From assembly GCA_027486275.1 (NCBI GenBank), contig JAIXPM010000004.1, positions 1 to 47,301 on the forward strand: a stretch of DNA of 47,301 nucleotides, given 5' to 3'. The translations under genes were made by a program, and so were the position numbers. Source of the DNA: Sphingomonadales bacterium. GTDB lineage: Bacteria > Pseudomonadota > Alphaproteobacteria > Sphingomonadales > Sphingomonadaceae. How positions within the stretch are numbered: position 1 is the first letter of the stretch; each line of letters opens with the position of its first letter. Positions 1-7,556 of the stretch are shown here, piece by piece. Below the pieces are notes generated by a model. It was not told the DNA's origin. It was given only the letters and a program-made list of their open reading frames with translations, and made no database searches.

Positions 1-618
<618 letters not shown>

Positions 619-643
<25 letters not shown>

Positions 644-1281
644 ACAGCACCCGGCAAACGCACTTGGCCATCCCTGAGAAATGGTTGCAAAGCGCCGGCC
701 AACAGAGGCTTTGCTGCATCGCCGATGCCGGCTTCGCGTACTGCACGAGCCGCCGGGCCGATCTTCAGGTTGAACTGCACGGCGCTGGCGATGGGATCGT
801 CGCCTTCACTCACCATCATCTCGAACGGCAGGCTGTGAAAGGCCAGATCCTGCCAGCCTGCGGCTTCCAGCATGGTCGCCACCCGCGCGGCATCGGCAAA
901 GGCGAAGGGACCGGGCGCGTAAGGATCGGCCGGCGGCTGGGCGGGGAGCAGATCGGCCAGCGCCGTCATCGGCAACGTGGCCCACAGATTGCGCGCGGCG
1001 GGCTGCCAGCAGGCAAACACCAAGCGGCCGCCGGGTGCGGCAAGGCCGTGGAGATGAGTGAAGGCGGCTTGCGGATCGGTAAAGAACATCACGCCAAAAC
1101 GCGACAGGATGAGATCGAAGCCGCTTTCATCCGCCCACGCCGACGCATCGGCGGCAATGAACTCTGCCTCGCTCAGCAAGGCCTCAGCGCGTGTCCGGGC
1201 GCGGGCCAGCAACGGCTCGGAAATGTCGAGGCCGATGGCATGGCCACCCTCCCCCACTACGGCATCCACCGCCAGCGTGGT
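619..1281 (-). pseudogene. SAM-dependent methyltransferase, C-terminal fragment cut off by prophage
   Basis: This carries the C-terminal three quarters of a class I methyltransferase, starting at TTLAVDAVVGEGGHAIGLDISEPLL. The matching N-terminus (MSNAEQIDYWNGKVGDIW, ending LDIGCGAGETT) is at 42235..42410 on the same strand. Joining the halves with one copy of the 5-bp duplication restores ...GCGAGETTLAVDA... in frame, giving a protein of 277 residues. The cut falls immediately after motif I (DIGCGAG), so this fragment lacks SAM-binding motif I. The open frame continues into the phage end to 1374, adding about 30 phage-derived residues, but I do not regard that as a functional start. UbiE/methylase-11 type by the acidic motif II (GLDIS); substrate unknown. 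Confidence 0.9.
1277..1281. repeat. Target site duplication, left copy (GTGGT)
   Basis: GTGGT directly abuts the phage terminus TGAAGCG at 1282 and is repeated right after the other terminus at 42235..42239. Removing the phage plus one copy restores the methyltransferase reading frame. Five-base duplications are what Mu-type DDE transposition produces. Confidence 0.95.
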
Positions 1282-1288
1282 TGAAGCG

Positions 1289-1330
1289 GGCCAAGACGTT
1301 TTAGAGTCACAGACAAGACCGATTAGAGAA
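1289..1330 (+). repeat. Transposase-type binding sites at the late end (two tandem copies)
   Basis: GGCCAAGACGTTTTAGAGTC (1289..1308) starts exactly 7 bp inside the phage terminus. It matches the inverse of the early-end site (GGACAAGAGTGATTGGAGTC) at 14 of 20 positions. A second copy, AGACAAGACCGATTAGAGAA (1311..1330), matches at 15 of 20. The spacing of about 22 bp and the placement symmetrical with the other end suggest MuA-type end-binding sites. Binding itself is inferred. Confidence 0.75.
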
Positions 1331-1402
1331 CTTTTCGGCGGATGCAACGCGCCAGTGTGGCCGGCCGGCCACATCTGGGAGGCCGTCGAGAGTGTTCTGA
1401 CG

Positions 1403-1428
1403 GGGCTCTCGGAGGGCCCTGAGAAAGG
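1403..1428 (+). repeat. Inner inverted end repeat, left copy
   Basis: Positions 1403..1428 (GGGCTCTCGGAGGGCCCTGA...) match the reverse complement of 41984..42009 at 21 of 26 positions. It lies 121 bp inside this end, against 225 bp for the other copy. It may be a subsidiary transposase or host-factor site; its last bases touch the dam terminator. Confidence 0.5.
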
Positions 1429-1460
1429 CTGGCGGCGGCCGCTCGGGAACGCCGCCAGCC
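1421..1460 (-). terminator. Intrinsic terminator after the adenine methylase gene
   Basis: Perfect 11-bp arms at 1427..1437 and 1450..1460 (GGCTGGCGGCG / CGCCGCCAGCC on both strands) enclose a 12-base loop. On the minus strand the stem is followed by TTTCTC. It starts 9 bp after the methylase stop and would stop phage late transcription before it enters the host genes GNAT and alaS. Confidence 0.7.
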
Positions 1461-1468
1461 CATCCCAT

Positions 1469-2278
1469 TCAGTTGGACACGATCAGCTCGCGGGCGGCGG
1501 TGGCGCTGCCGCTGAGTCGATAGAGCAGATCCACGTCGCGCAGCTGGTATCGGCCGAACAACGCCCGCGTCTCTGGGCAATCGTTGATGGTCAGGATGAA
1601 GCGGCCCTTGAGTGAGCCCAATCGGTCGGCCAAGCGCTCGAACTCCTCGGCCGGGAACATGCCCGCTCCATAGTAATCCTCACTGCCCAGATAAGGCGGA
1701 TCGAGGAAGAAGAGCGTGCCTGGCCGGTCGTAGCGATCGATGAAGTCTGCCCAGGGCAGCCGCTCGATAGTGACGCCGGCGAGGCGGTCGTGAACATCCT
1801 CGAGCATCGGCACCAGCTTGGTCAGGTCAAAACGCGACGGCCGGGCCTTGGGCATGGCGAAGTGTCGGTTGGTCACCGTGCCGCCGAAGGACAGCCGCTG
1901 CAGGTAAAGGAAGCGCGCCGCACGCTCCAGATCGGTGAGTGTGCTCGCGTCCTGGCGCATCAGACGATCAAACTCTGCCCGGCCCGACAGGCGCCATTTG
2001 AGCTCTTCGAGGAAGCTCTGATAGTGGCGCTGCAGGATCCGAAACAGGGTGGCGACGTCCTCGCTCCAGTCGTTGATCACCTCGAAATCAGGGCGCATCG
2101 ATCGCCGAAAGAAGATGCCGCCCATGCCCACGAAGGGCTCGGCATAGCCCTCGTGGGGCACTTCATTGATCAGGGACACGATCTGCCGGGCCAACGCCCG
2201 CTTGCCGCCCACGTAGGGCGCAACCGGGCGCACAGGATTGACCGGGGTCAGTTTGTTAGAAAAGGGCTGAGACTCCAT
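1469..2278 (-). CDS. dam: DNA adenine methylase (D12/Dam class)
   Basis: Transfers a methyl group from SAM to adenine N6 in DNA. The 269-residue protein shows the D12-class layout: PYVGGKRAL at residues 21-29, the SAM-binding motif AEPFVGMGGIFF at 46-57, and the catalytic motif DPPY at 193-196 in the context LFFLDPPYLGSEDYY. Dam-type proteins usually recognise GATC, but target specificity is not provable here. It is the last gene at the late end, exactly where Mu carries its DNA modification gene mom, so protection of phage DNA from host restriction is the likely role. A 145-bp hairpin-rich gap separates it from the tail genes. The ATG at 2278 has only a weak ribosome site (GAAACGAACC), which suggests low or controlled expression. 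Confidence 0.9.
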   Translation of the reverse strand: MESQPFSNKLTPVNPVRPVAPYVGGKRALARQIVSLINEVPHEGYAEPFVGMGGIFFRRSMRPDFEVINDWSEDVATLFRILQRHYQSFLEELKWRLSGRAEFDRLMRQDASTLTDLERAARFLYLQRLSFGGTVTNRHFAMPKARPSRFDLTKLVPMLEDVHDRLAGVTIERLPWADFIDRYDRPGTLFFLDPPYLGSEDYYGAGMFPAEEFERLADRLGSLKGRFILTINDCPETRALFGRYQLRDVDLLYRLSGSATAARELIVSN

Positions 2279-2423
2279 GGTTCGTTTCTGCCAATAACGC
2301 CCCGCCCGACGTCGGGTGCGGGGACTGAGGCCGCCGGCCAGCGGCCAAGGTGCGGGAGAGTTCGCCCGCGGCTCGGGGTGTTAGCGCACCCCAGCCCCCC
2401 GGTTTTGACGTTCCGGGGACGCA
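2279..2423 (-). terminator. Hairpin-rich gap between tail operon and dam (likely terminator plus leader)
   Basis: Three stem-loops occur in order on the minus strand. CCCCGG arms are at 2413..2418 and 2397..2402. GGGGTG/CACCCC arms are at 2375..2380 and 2387..2392, with a 6-base loop. The palindrome CCCGACGTCGGG is at 2305..2316, flanked by CCCC (2300..2303) and GGGG (2320..2323). None has a strong U-run. The first two could end tail transcription; the third lies about 22 bp before the dam ATG and could affect its translation. Confidence 0.45.
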
Positions 2424-3257
2424 TTACACCAGCTCCTGGATGCGCAGCTCGATGCGTTGCTTGTCGAGCTGGACCCGTTCGCTGAAATCGATCGATTGAA
2501 TGGTGCCATAGTGCAGCGCCTCGGCCTGCCCGGCGCTGCTGTCCTGGTACTCGGCCGCCAGTATAGGCGCGCCGGTGCCCACCTCCATCAACAGCGACCA
2601 AAGCTCGCGATATTGCGCCTCGGTGAGGTTTGACCAGGAGGCGCGCCACTGCGGCGCGCGGCCTCCACGCTCGATCGCCGTCTCGCCACCGGGCAGGCCG
2701 CGCACCTGGCTGCGATCATCCACCCGTCGGCCGCTGCCCAGCTCGAAGTTCTCATACTGGCCCTGGCCCATCGCAAGGCGCTGGAGGACCAGCAGCGTGC
2801 CAATCTCGTGGAACGCGATCGTGGTATCGCGGAGATAGACGCGGACGTATCGCACCACGGGATCCACCGTCGTTGCGACGGCGAGCGCCGCGCGGCGGGG
2901 GTCTCGCGTGGTGGGCGCGACGCCAAACGCGACATAATCTGTTTGCCCAAAGAGGCGGCGGCTGAATGGCTCGGCGTCGAAAGCGCCCAAAGGGCCTTGC
3001 GCGGCGGACGCACCGAAGATCTGCCACAGCCCCGCCGCAGTCAGATTGGTGTGCATCGCCGCCACACCCTGGATGACGGTATCGGCGCCCAGATCGATAT
3101 CGATGGCATAATTGGGACTGATGCCCGCGCTGCGCGCCACCACCTTCGGCTGGATGTTGGCTAGATTCGTCGGCGGGAAGGCCGGTGCAAATGCGGCGGA
3201 GCTCACTTGGCTCGGGCCATAGGGTACGATCCGGAAAATGGCGCCGTTCTTGCTCAT
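2424..3257 (-). CDS. Phage tail-associated protein, galactose-binding-like
   Basis: A 277-residue protein of the tail module. The N-terminal half reads like a discoidin/galactose-binding beta-sandwich often found in phage tail-tip accessory proteins: strands YAIDIDLGADTVIQGVAAMHTN and VVRYVRVYLRDTTIAFHEIGTLLVL. The C-terminal part, with RAPQWRASWSNLTEAQYRELWSLL, resembles phage proteins that compare tail-domain lengths or attach to the baseplate hub. No catalytic motif is evident. It overlaps the preceding gene by 4 bp and is the last gene of the tail operon. Carbohydrate or receptor contact at the tail tip is my inference from fold and position. Confidence 0.6.
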   Translation of the reverse strand: MSKNGAIFRIVPYGPSQVSSAAFAPAFPPTNLANIQPKVVARSAGISPNYAIDIDLGADTVIQGVAAMHTNLTAAGLWQIFGASAAQGPLGAFDAEPFSRRLFGQTDYVAFGVAPTTRDPRRAALAVATTVDPVVRYVRVYLRDTTIAFHEIGTLLVLQRLAMGQGQYENFELGSGRRVDDRSQVRGLPGGETAIERGGRAPQWRASWSNLTEAQYRELWSLLMEVGTGAPILAAEYQDSSAGQAEALHYGTIQSIDFSERVQLDKQRIELRIQELV

Positions 3258-3634
3258 AACTGGATCAGCCCTTGCAGGAGCGTGGTGCCCGCGTTCAGGT
3301 CCACCCGCGCGCGTGTCACCAACATCGAAACGAGTGCCGCGCCGCCGAGGAAGTTGCCACCGCCGGGATGGCTGTAATCGATCTGCACCACCCGGCCTTC
3401 CAGATCGCGGTGCAGCCCTTCGATCAGCACCTGGTCTTCGCCCAAAACGCTGCCCAGCAGGGCGAGCTGGCGCGCGGCCTCCGCCGTGGCGATGGCTTCC
3501 GTCACCAGCGGCGTCGATTGCGCGGTGTCGCCGGCGGCGGTGCCCCAGCGCGCCAGCAGCGTCGGGCTGGTGGCCGTCGCGGTGCGCTCGGGCGAGCGCA
3601 GGAACTCGGCGCGATCAACAGTGGCTTCAGCCAT
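3254..3634 (-). CDS. Hypothetical tail-region protein, 126 aa
   Basis: I do not recognise a family. The start at 3634 (MAEATVDRAEFLRSPER) overlaps the upstream gene by 8 bp, and its end overlaps the downstream tail gene by 4 bp, so it belongs to the translationally coupled tail operon. No signal peptide or membrane span is seen. The segment VVQIDYSHPGGGNFLGGAALVSML and the glycine-rich middle suggest a compact structural protein. The lysine-poor composition matches neighbouring structural genes. It may be a tail or tail-fibre accessory factor, but only position supports this. Confidence 0.55.
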   Translation of the reverse strand: MAEATVDRAEFLRSPERTATATSPTLLARWGTAAGDTAQSTPLVTEAIATAEAARQLALLGSVLGEDQVLIEGLHRDLEGRVVQIDYSHPGGGNFLGGAALVSMLVTRARVDLNAGTTLLQGLIQL

Positions 3635-3920
3635 GGTGGCCGCCCGTCAAAAAGAGTACCGCGACCGCCGTCGCTACAGCCACCGGCGCCAGCACATCAG
3701 CCAACGATTTGCCGTTCCACGCCGCCGGCCGGAACCCGCCCCACCACGGCATCGCCGCCCGAACCTTGTAGATCAGATCGATGATCCGCTCTTCCGCCTG
3801 CGCGTGCTCCCGGCCGATATACAGGCCGACCGGCACCAGCCCGGCCAGCACGATCGGTGGCAGGCCCAGCGCGTGCAAACCCACGGTCAGAGCAGCGGTG
3901 ATGGCTGCGTGCGCGATCAT
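3627..3920 (-). CDS. Small membrane protein in tail region, 97 aa
   Basis: The protein has an N-terminal hydrophobic region, MIAHAAITAALTVGLHALGL followed by PPIVLAGLVPVGLYIG, and a C-terminal hydrophobic segment ADVLAPVAVATAVAVLFL, which implies two or three membrane spans. A charged stretch (REHAQAEERIIDLIYK) lies between them. The ATG at 3920 overlaps the stop of the DUF4376 gene (ATGA). Its size and topology would fit a holin-like protein, but the holin with recognisable three-span features is at 30786..31025. A second holin, antiholin or superinfection-exclusion membrane protein are all possible. Function not established. Confidence 0.6.
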   Translation of the reverse strand: MIAHAAITAALTVGLHALGLPPIVLAGLVPVGLYIGREHAQAEERIIDLIYKVRAAMPWWGGFRPAAWNGKSLADVLAPVAVATAVAVLFLTGGHHG

Positions 3921-4414
3921 ACTTCGTCCTCCAGCGTCCACCCGATGGCCACGATCTCGGCCAGGGTTTCAGCGGCATCGATGCGCTCCTTCAGGACGCG
4001 GGCGCGCCGCTGGATGGCGTCCACGTGGAGGGCCACGGCGACACCGGCTTCGATCAGAGCTGCGCCGCTGAGCGTCACCACGCTGTTGTCAGCCAGCGTC
4101 CAATCGATGCTGAATGGCTGGCTGTTCAACTGCGCCAGCGTGGCCGTCATCACGGCGCCGTTGAGGAACTGCCGGCTGCGTTCGTTGCTATCGAAGGCGC
4201 CGGACGGAGTCATGGCGCCGCCGTCCTGCGCGGCATCGCGCGCCGCATTGATCAGCGCGCGCTGGCGCGCCCGTGCGGCGTCCAGATCGGGGATCAGCAG
4301 GTCTTCAAACTCTGCCGTTTCCACTGTCAGCCCGGTCAGATCATAGGCGTCGAGATCGGCGTCGTCGGGCACCCGCTGCACGACGTTGCCCAGGCTATCC
4401 TTGAACGCGAGCAT
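3917..4414 (-). CDS. DUF4376-like phage tail fibre-associated protein
   Basis: 165 residues. The second half (RARQRALINAARDAAQDGG...SNERSRQFLNGAVMTATL...VVTLSGAALIEAGVAVALHVDAI...RARVLKERIDAAETLAEI) has the pattern of DUF4376: a helical R-rich start, a 'D..SR..l.ga' block and a C-terminal helix of R/K..I..A. Such proteins sit beside tail fibres in many prophages and may be fibre assembly or cap proteins. Its start overlaps the stop of the J-like gene (TGATG), so translation is coupled. No enzymatic motif is seen. Confidence 0.65.
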   Translation of the reverse strand: MLAFKDSLGNVVQRVPDDADLDAYDLTGLTVETAEFEDLLIPDLDAARARQRALINAARDAAQDGGAMTPSGAFDSNERSRQFLNGAVMTATLAQLNSQPFSIDWTLADNSVVTLSGAALIEAGVAVALHVDAIQRRARVLKERIDAAETLAEIVAIGWTLEDEV

Positions 4415-7400
4415 CAGGCCGGCACCCAGGAAACAATGGCCTGGGCGGTGCCAAAGGCCGACAGGGCCGTGCCGGTCAGGCGGCCGGTGACCCGGAATTC
4501 CTGGTTCGCCACCGAGGCCGGCCCGGCCAGATTGCGCACGATGGTGACGCTGCCGGGCGTCACGTCGCCGGGCTCAATGCCGGGATCGATGTCGGGCGCG
4601 CGGCTGGCTGTGCTGCCCACCTGCGAAGCGCCAATCTGCGTCCAGGCGCCGGTGCCGGGAACTGGCCGCCAGTCCACGGTCACCTCGATCGCGCCGGAAA
4701 CCGCGCCAAAGCCGGGCGACGGCACATAATCGATGGTCGCGCTGATCTGGATGGTGCCATTTGGCCCGACGCCAAGCGTCCCGATCCCGATCTGGACAAA
4801 ACTGCCCGACGCCGGCGTGGACAGCGCGAAGCTGGTACGGGCGTTGGCGATGAACTCCACCACCACCTCAAAGGCGCTGCCGTTGAACCGGCGCAGCCGC
4901 TGCTCGCCGGGAATGGCCCAAAGGTCGCCCAGATCGGGATCAACCGGCGTGGAGGCGCCATAGAAGGTGCGCACCTTGCCATCGGCTGTGGCCTGGGCGC
5001 CCGCGGCTGCCACCAGCGCCGCGCCGATGCGTTGATCGTCGGCAACCACGAACGTGCTGCCGTCGTGACGATAGAGGCGGTTGTTGTCGTAGGTGTCGAT
5101 CCACAGATCGCCGAGCGTGCCGCTGGGCATGGCGGGCTGCAGGAAGGTGTCAATCTTGCCATCGGCGGTCGCCTGCGCGTTGGCCGCAGCGGCCTGCGCG
5201 GCGCTGATCCCCGACAGCACCGTCGCCGAGGGCACGCCGCCGACCTGCGCCGTGTCGGCCGAGGTGTTGAGAGAGGTCTTGTCGGCCAGCGGGTCAGCGT
5301 TGCCCAGCTGGTAAGGCGGCAGCGTCGTCTGATACGAGGGCACAATCCCCATCGCCGGCTCGGCCATGAAAATATATGGTTCGGCTTCGCCTGTCGAAAG
5401 CATCCGCCACATCAGCCCGGCGCTGACGGCGAGAGGGTTGGAAACCACATGGGTGCCTCCAACGACGTCAAAATTGGCCGGGTCGCCTCCACCAGCTCCC
5501 ATCGAACGCCCGCCGATCCAAGACGGCGCTTCGAGCAGATTCCCGTCCTTGTCATAGATCAGCATGTAGAACTGAGCGTTGCACCGGTGGCGGGCCAGCA
5601 GGCAGCGGGCATAAACTCTGTCGCCGGCTTTCACCGGAAGACCGAAAAGACGCTGCTCGGTCATGCCGCCGCCAACCCACCGACCGGCGGTGGAGAACGG
5701 GTCGGCTTCGCCCGCCGCGCTCCAATTTGCGCCGCCGGTTCCCACGTTGGCCCACATGACGTTCTTGATGCCCGACCATGAGGGGCTCAAGTTTACTCCG
5801 CCGAATATTGGCAGCAGAGGGCCCGCGTAAGTGTTCAGAGCAAACTCGAATCCATAGGTGCCGCGCGCGAACTCGCTGTTCACCACCGCGTTGCCCGTCA
5901 GCAAATTCGCTCGCTGGCTGGCCACGCTCACCGTTTCAGTGATCACCTCGTCGAGCAGATCCGCATAGTCCTTGAACCGACCGTCAAACGTGGCGCGCAC
6001 GATGGCGGTCTCGCTGGCACTCTCCAGCGAGGGCACCAACGCGGCCAGATAGCTGATCAGATTGGTGTATGCCGTTGTCAGCGCCGCCCTTGAAACACCA
6101 AGCGCGTCTGCCCGGTCCCGCCACAGTGGATACTGCTCGATGATGATGTCGCGGCGCTGCCGAACGAACTTTTTCTCCACAGCAGCCAGAACGCCGTCTG
6201 CAGAGATATTCGCCAGCTGGGAGAGCGCGCTGGCACCGTCAGCCTTGGCGGTGGCGGCATCGGCGACAAGCGTGGCGGCCGGAACGCCGGCCACGTTCGT
6301 GCCAGTCGGGGCGCCCGAGGTGGCGGCGGCCTGTGCCGGCTTCAGCGCTTCGATCGGCGTGCCGTCGGCATAGGCCAGATCGGTGGCGAGCAGGATCCGC
6401 GCGATCTCGCCTTCGCCGTGCACGCGGTTGTTGGTGGCATAGCCGAGCTGGCGGCGCGCCGTCGGCAAGATGGTCTGCAGGCGGCTCGGAGCGTGGCGCT
6501 GATGGGGCGCGAAGCTGGCAACCGGCGCGGCCCAGGCCATTCGGAAGGCCCTGAGAAGGCCATCCGTGCCCACCTTCCAGAAGATCGCGAGTCCAGCGAA
6601 CAGGCGGTCCAGCGCCTCGGCCACCGTCGACTCGTCGTCGATATAGAGCCCGCACTCGCCAAGGCCCGACCCGCCCAGACCGTTCAGCGCGGCCACCTCA
6701 CCCGGCCAGATCGAAAGCCGGCCCCCAACAATTGCTGCCATCACGTCGCCCAGCGCGGCACTGCCGAACGTCGCGTCGCAGGTGAAGGGATAGACGGGCC
6801 GATCGGCGGGCCGGGCCAACAGCAGCCCGCCGGCATTCAAGCACCAATCCACCGTGCCCGCCGCAGGCGACGTGCCCTGCAGCGCGGCCAGGCTGGCGCG
6901 GGCGCTGCCCGCCGAAAAGGCCACGCCGCCATCATAAAACGCCTGCACGCTGGCCGCCGGCTGGGCGGCGAACAGCCAGATATTGTTGGCGCGGTCGACC
7001 AGCAGGCCGGGCAGGTTCAGCACCCGGCCGAACGCCACTGGCACCACCTGGCCAGCCTGGCGATCGCGCGCGGCCGCGGCGGCATCGAGAAGGGCGATGC
7101 CGGTCGATCCGAAGCGCAGCGGGGCGACCGGCACGCGCAGCAGCTGGCCCTTATCGATCAGTTCCACGCGGGCCACGCCATCACCGCTGCTGAAGGCGCT
7201 GGCGTTGCCGGTCCAGGTGATCGTGAACGCGCCATCGGCCGGGTTGGAGCCATCGATCGGCCAATCCGCCTGGCGGATCGTTACCGGCGCGTCCCGCCAC
7301 ACCCAACCGGCGGCCGCGCGGATCTCCGGCGCCAGCGCGAAAGCCAGCGCGCCGATCTGCGGGCTGGGCTGCGCACCGAAGCGCTGGCCGTCAAAGCCGA

Positions 7401-7554
7401 TGGCCATCTCGAAACCCGGCAGCTCCGTCACCAGCGGCAGCCACTGGGCGCCCAGATAGGCGGCGGCGCGTGGGGACCGATCAACCAGGCGCAGTGTTTC
7501 CACCGTCCCGTCTGGCCGGCGCGGCTGGATCTCGATCAGCGTGGTCCGGCTCAT
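4414..7554 (-). CDS. Tail tip / host specificity protein (J-like, with fibre repeats)
   Basis: At 1046 residues it follows the tape measure gene by 2 bp, the place of the tail tip and host-specificity proteins of siphophages. Residues up to about 380 form the hub-like part (FGRVLNLPGLLVDRANNIWLF, then a gpJ-like region ending RRQLGYATNNRVHGEGEIARILLA). The middle is a region rich in alanine helices and beta strands. Residues 793-852 and 853-902 are two tandem copies of a fibre module: AQATADGK[IV].TF, then GDLW, L.R..GS.F. The C-terminus is beta-rich. In related phages several smaller baseplate proteins separate tape measure and J; here one large protein replaces them. Receptor binding is inferred. 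Confidence 0.75.
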   Translation of the reverse strand: MSRTTLIEIQPRRPDGTVETLRLVDRSPRAAAYLGAQWLPLVTELPGFEMAIGFDGQRFGAQPSPQIGALAFALAPEIRAAAGWVWRDAPVTIRQADWPIDGSNPADGAFTITWTGNASAFSSGDGVARVELIDKGQLLRVPVAPLRFGSTGIALLDAAAAARDRQAGQVVPVAFGRVLNLPGLLVDRANNIWLFAAQPAASVQAFYDGGVAFSAGSARASLAALQGTSPAAGTVDWCLNAGGLLLARPADRPVYPFTCDATFGSAALGDVMAAIVGGRLSIWPGEVAALNGLGGSGLGECGLYIDDESTVAEALDRLFAGLAIFWKVGTDGLLRAFRMAWAAPVASFAPHQRHAPSRLQTILPTARRQLGYATNNRVHGEGEIARILLATDLAYADGTPIEALKPAQAAATSGAPTGTNVAGVPAATLVADAATAKADGASALSQLANISADGVLAAVEKKFVRQRRDIIIEQYPLWRDRADALGVSRAALTTAYTNLISYLAALVPSLESASETAIVRATFDGRFKDYADLLDEVITETVSVASQRANLLTGNAVVNSEFARGTYGFEFALNTYAGPLLPIFGGVNLSPSWSGIKNVMWANVGTGGANWSAAGEADPFSTAGRWVGGGMTEQRLFGLPVKAGDRVYARCLLARHRCNAQFYMLIYDKDGNLLEAPSWIGGRSMGAGGGDPANFDVVGGTHVVSNPLAVSAGLMWRMLSTGEAEPYIFMAEPAMGIVPSYQTTLPPYQLGNADPLADKTSLNTSADTAQVGGVPSATVLSGISAAQAAAANAQATADGKIDTFLQPAMPSGTLGDLWIDTYDNNRLYRHDGSTFVVADDQRIGAALVAAAGAQATADGKVRTFYGASTPVDPDLGDLWAIPGEQRLRRFNGSAFEVVVEFIANARTSFALSTPASGSFVQIGIGTLGVGPNGTIQISATIDYVPSPGFGAVSGAIEVTVDWRPVPGTGAWTQIGASQVGSTASRAPDIDPGIEPGDVTPGSVTIVRNLAGPASVANQEFRVTGRLTGTALSAFGTAQAIVSWVPA

Positions 7555-7556
7555 GA

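Noticed and set aside
1282..1374. Extension of the methyltransferase C-terminal fragment into the phage end as a new start
   Set aside because: The extra 30 residues are read from the transposase sites and no ribosome site is present; a chance open frame.
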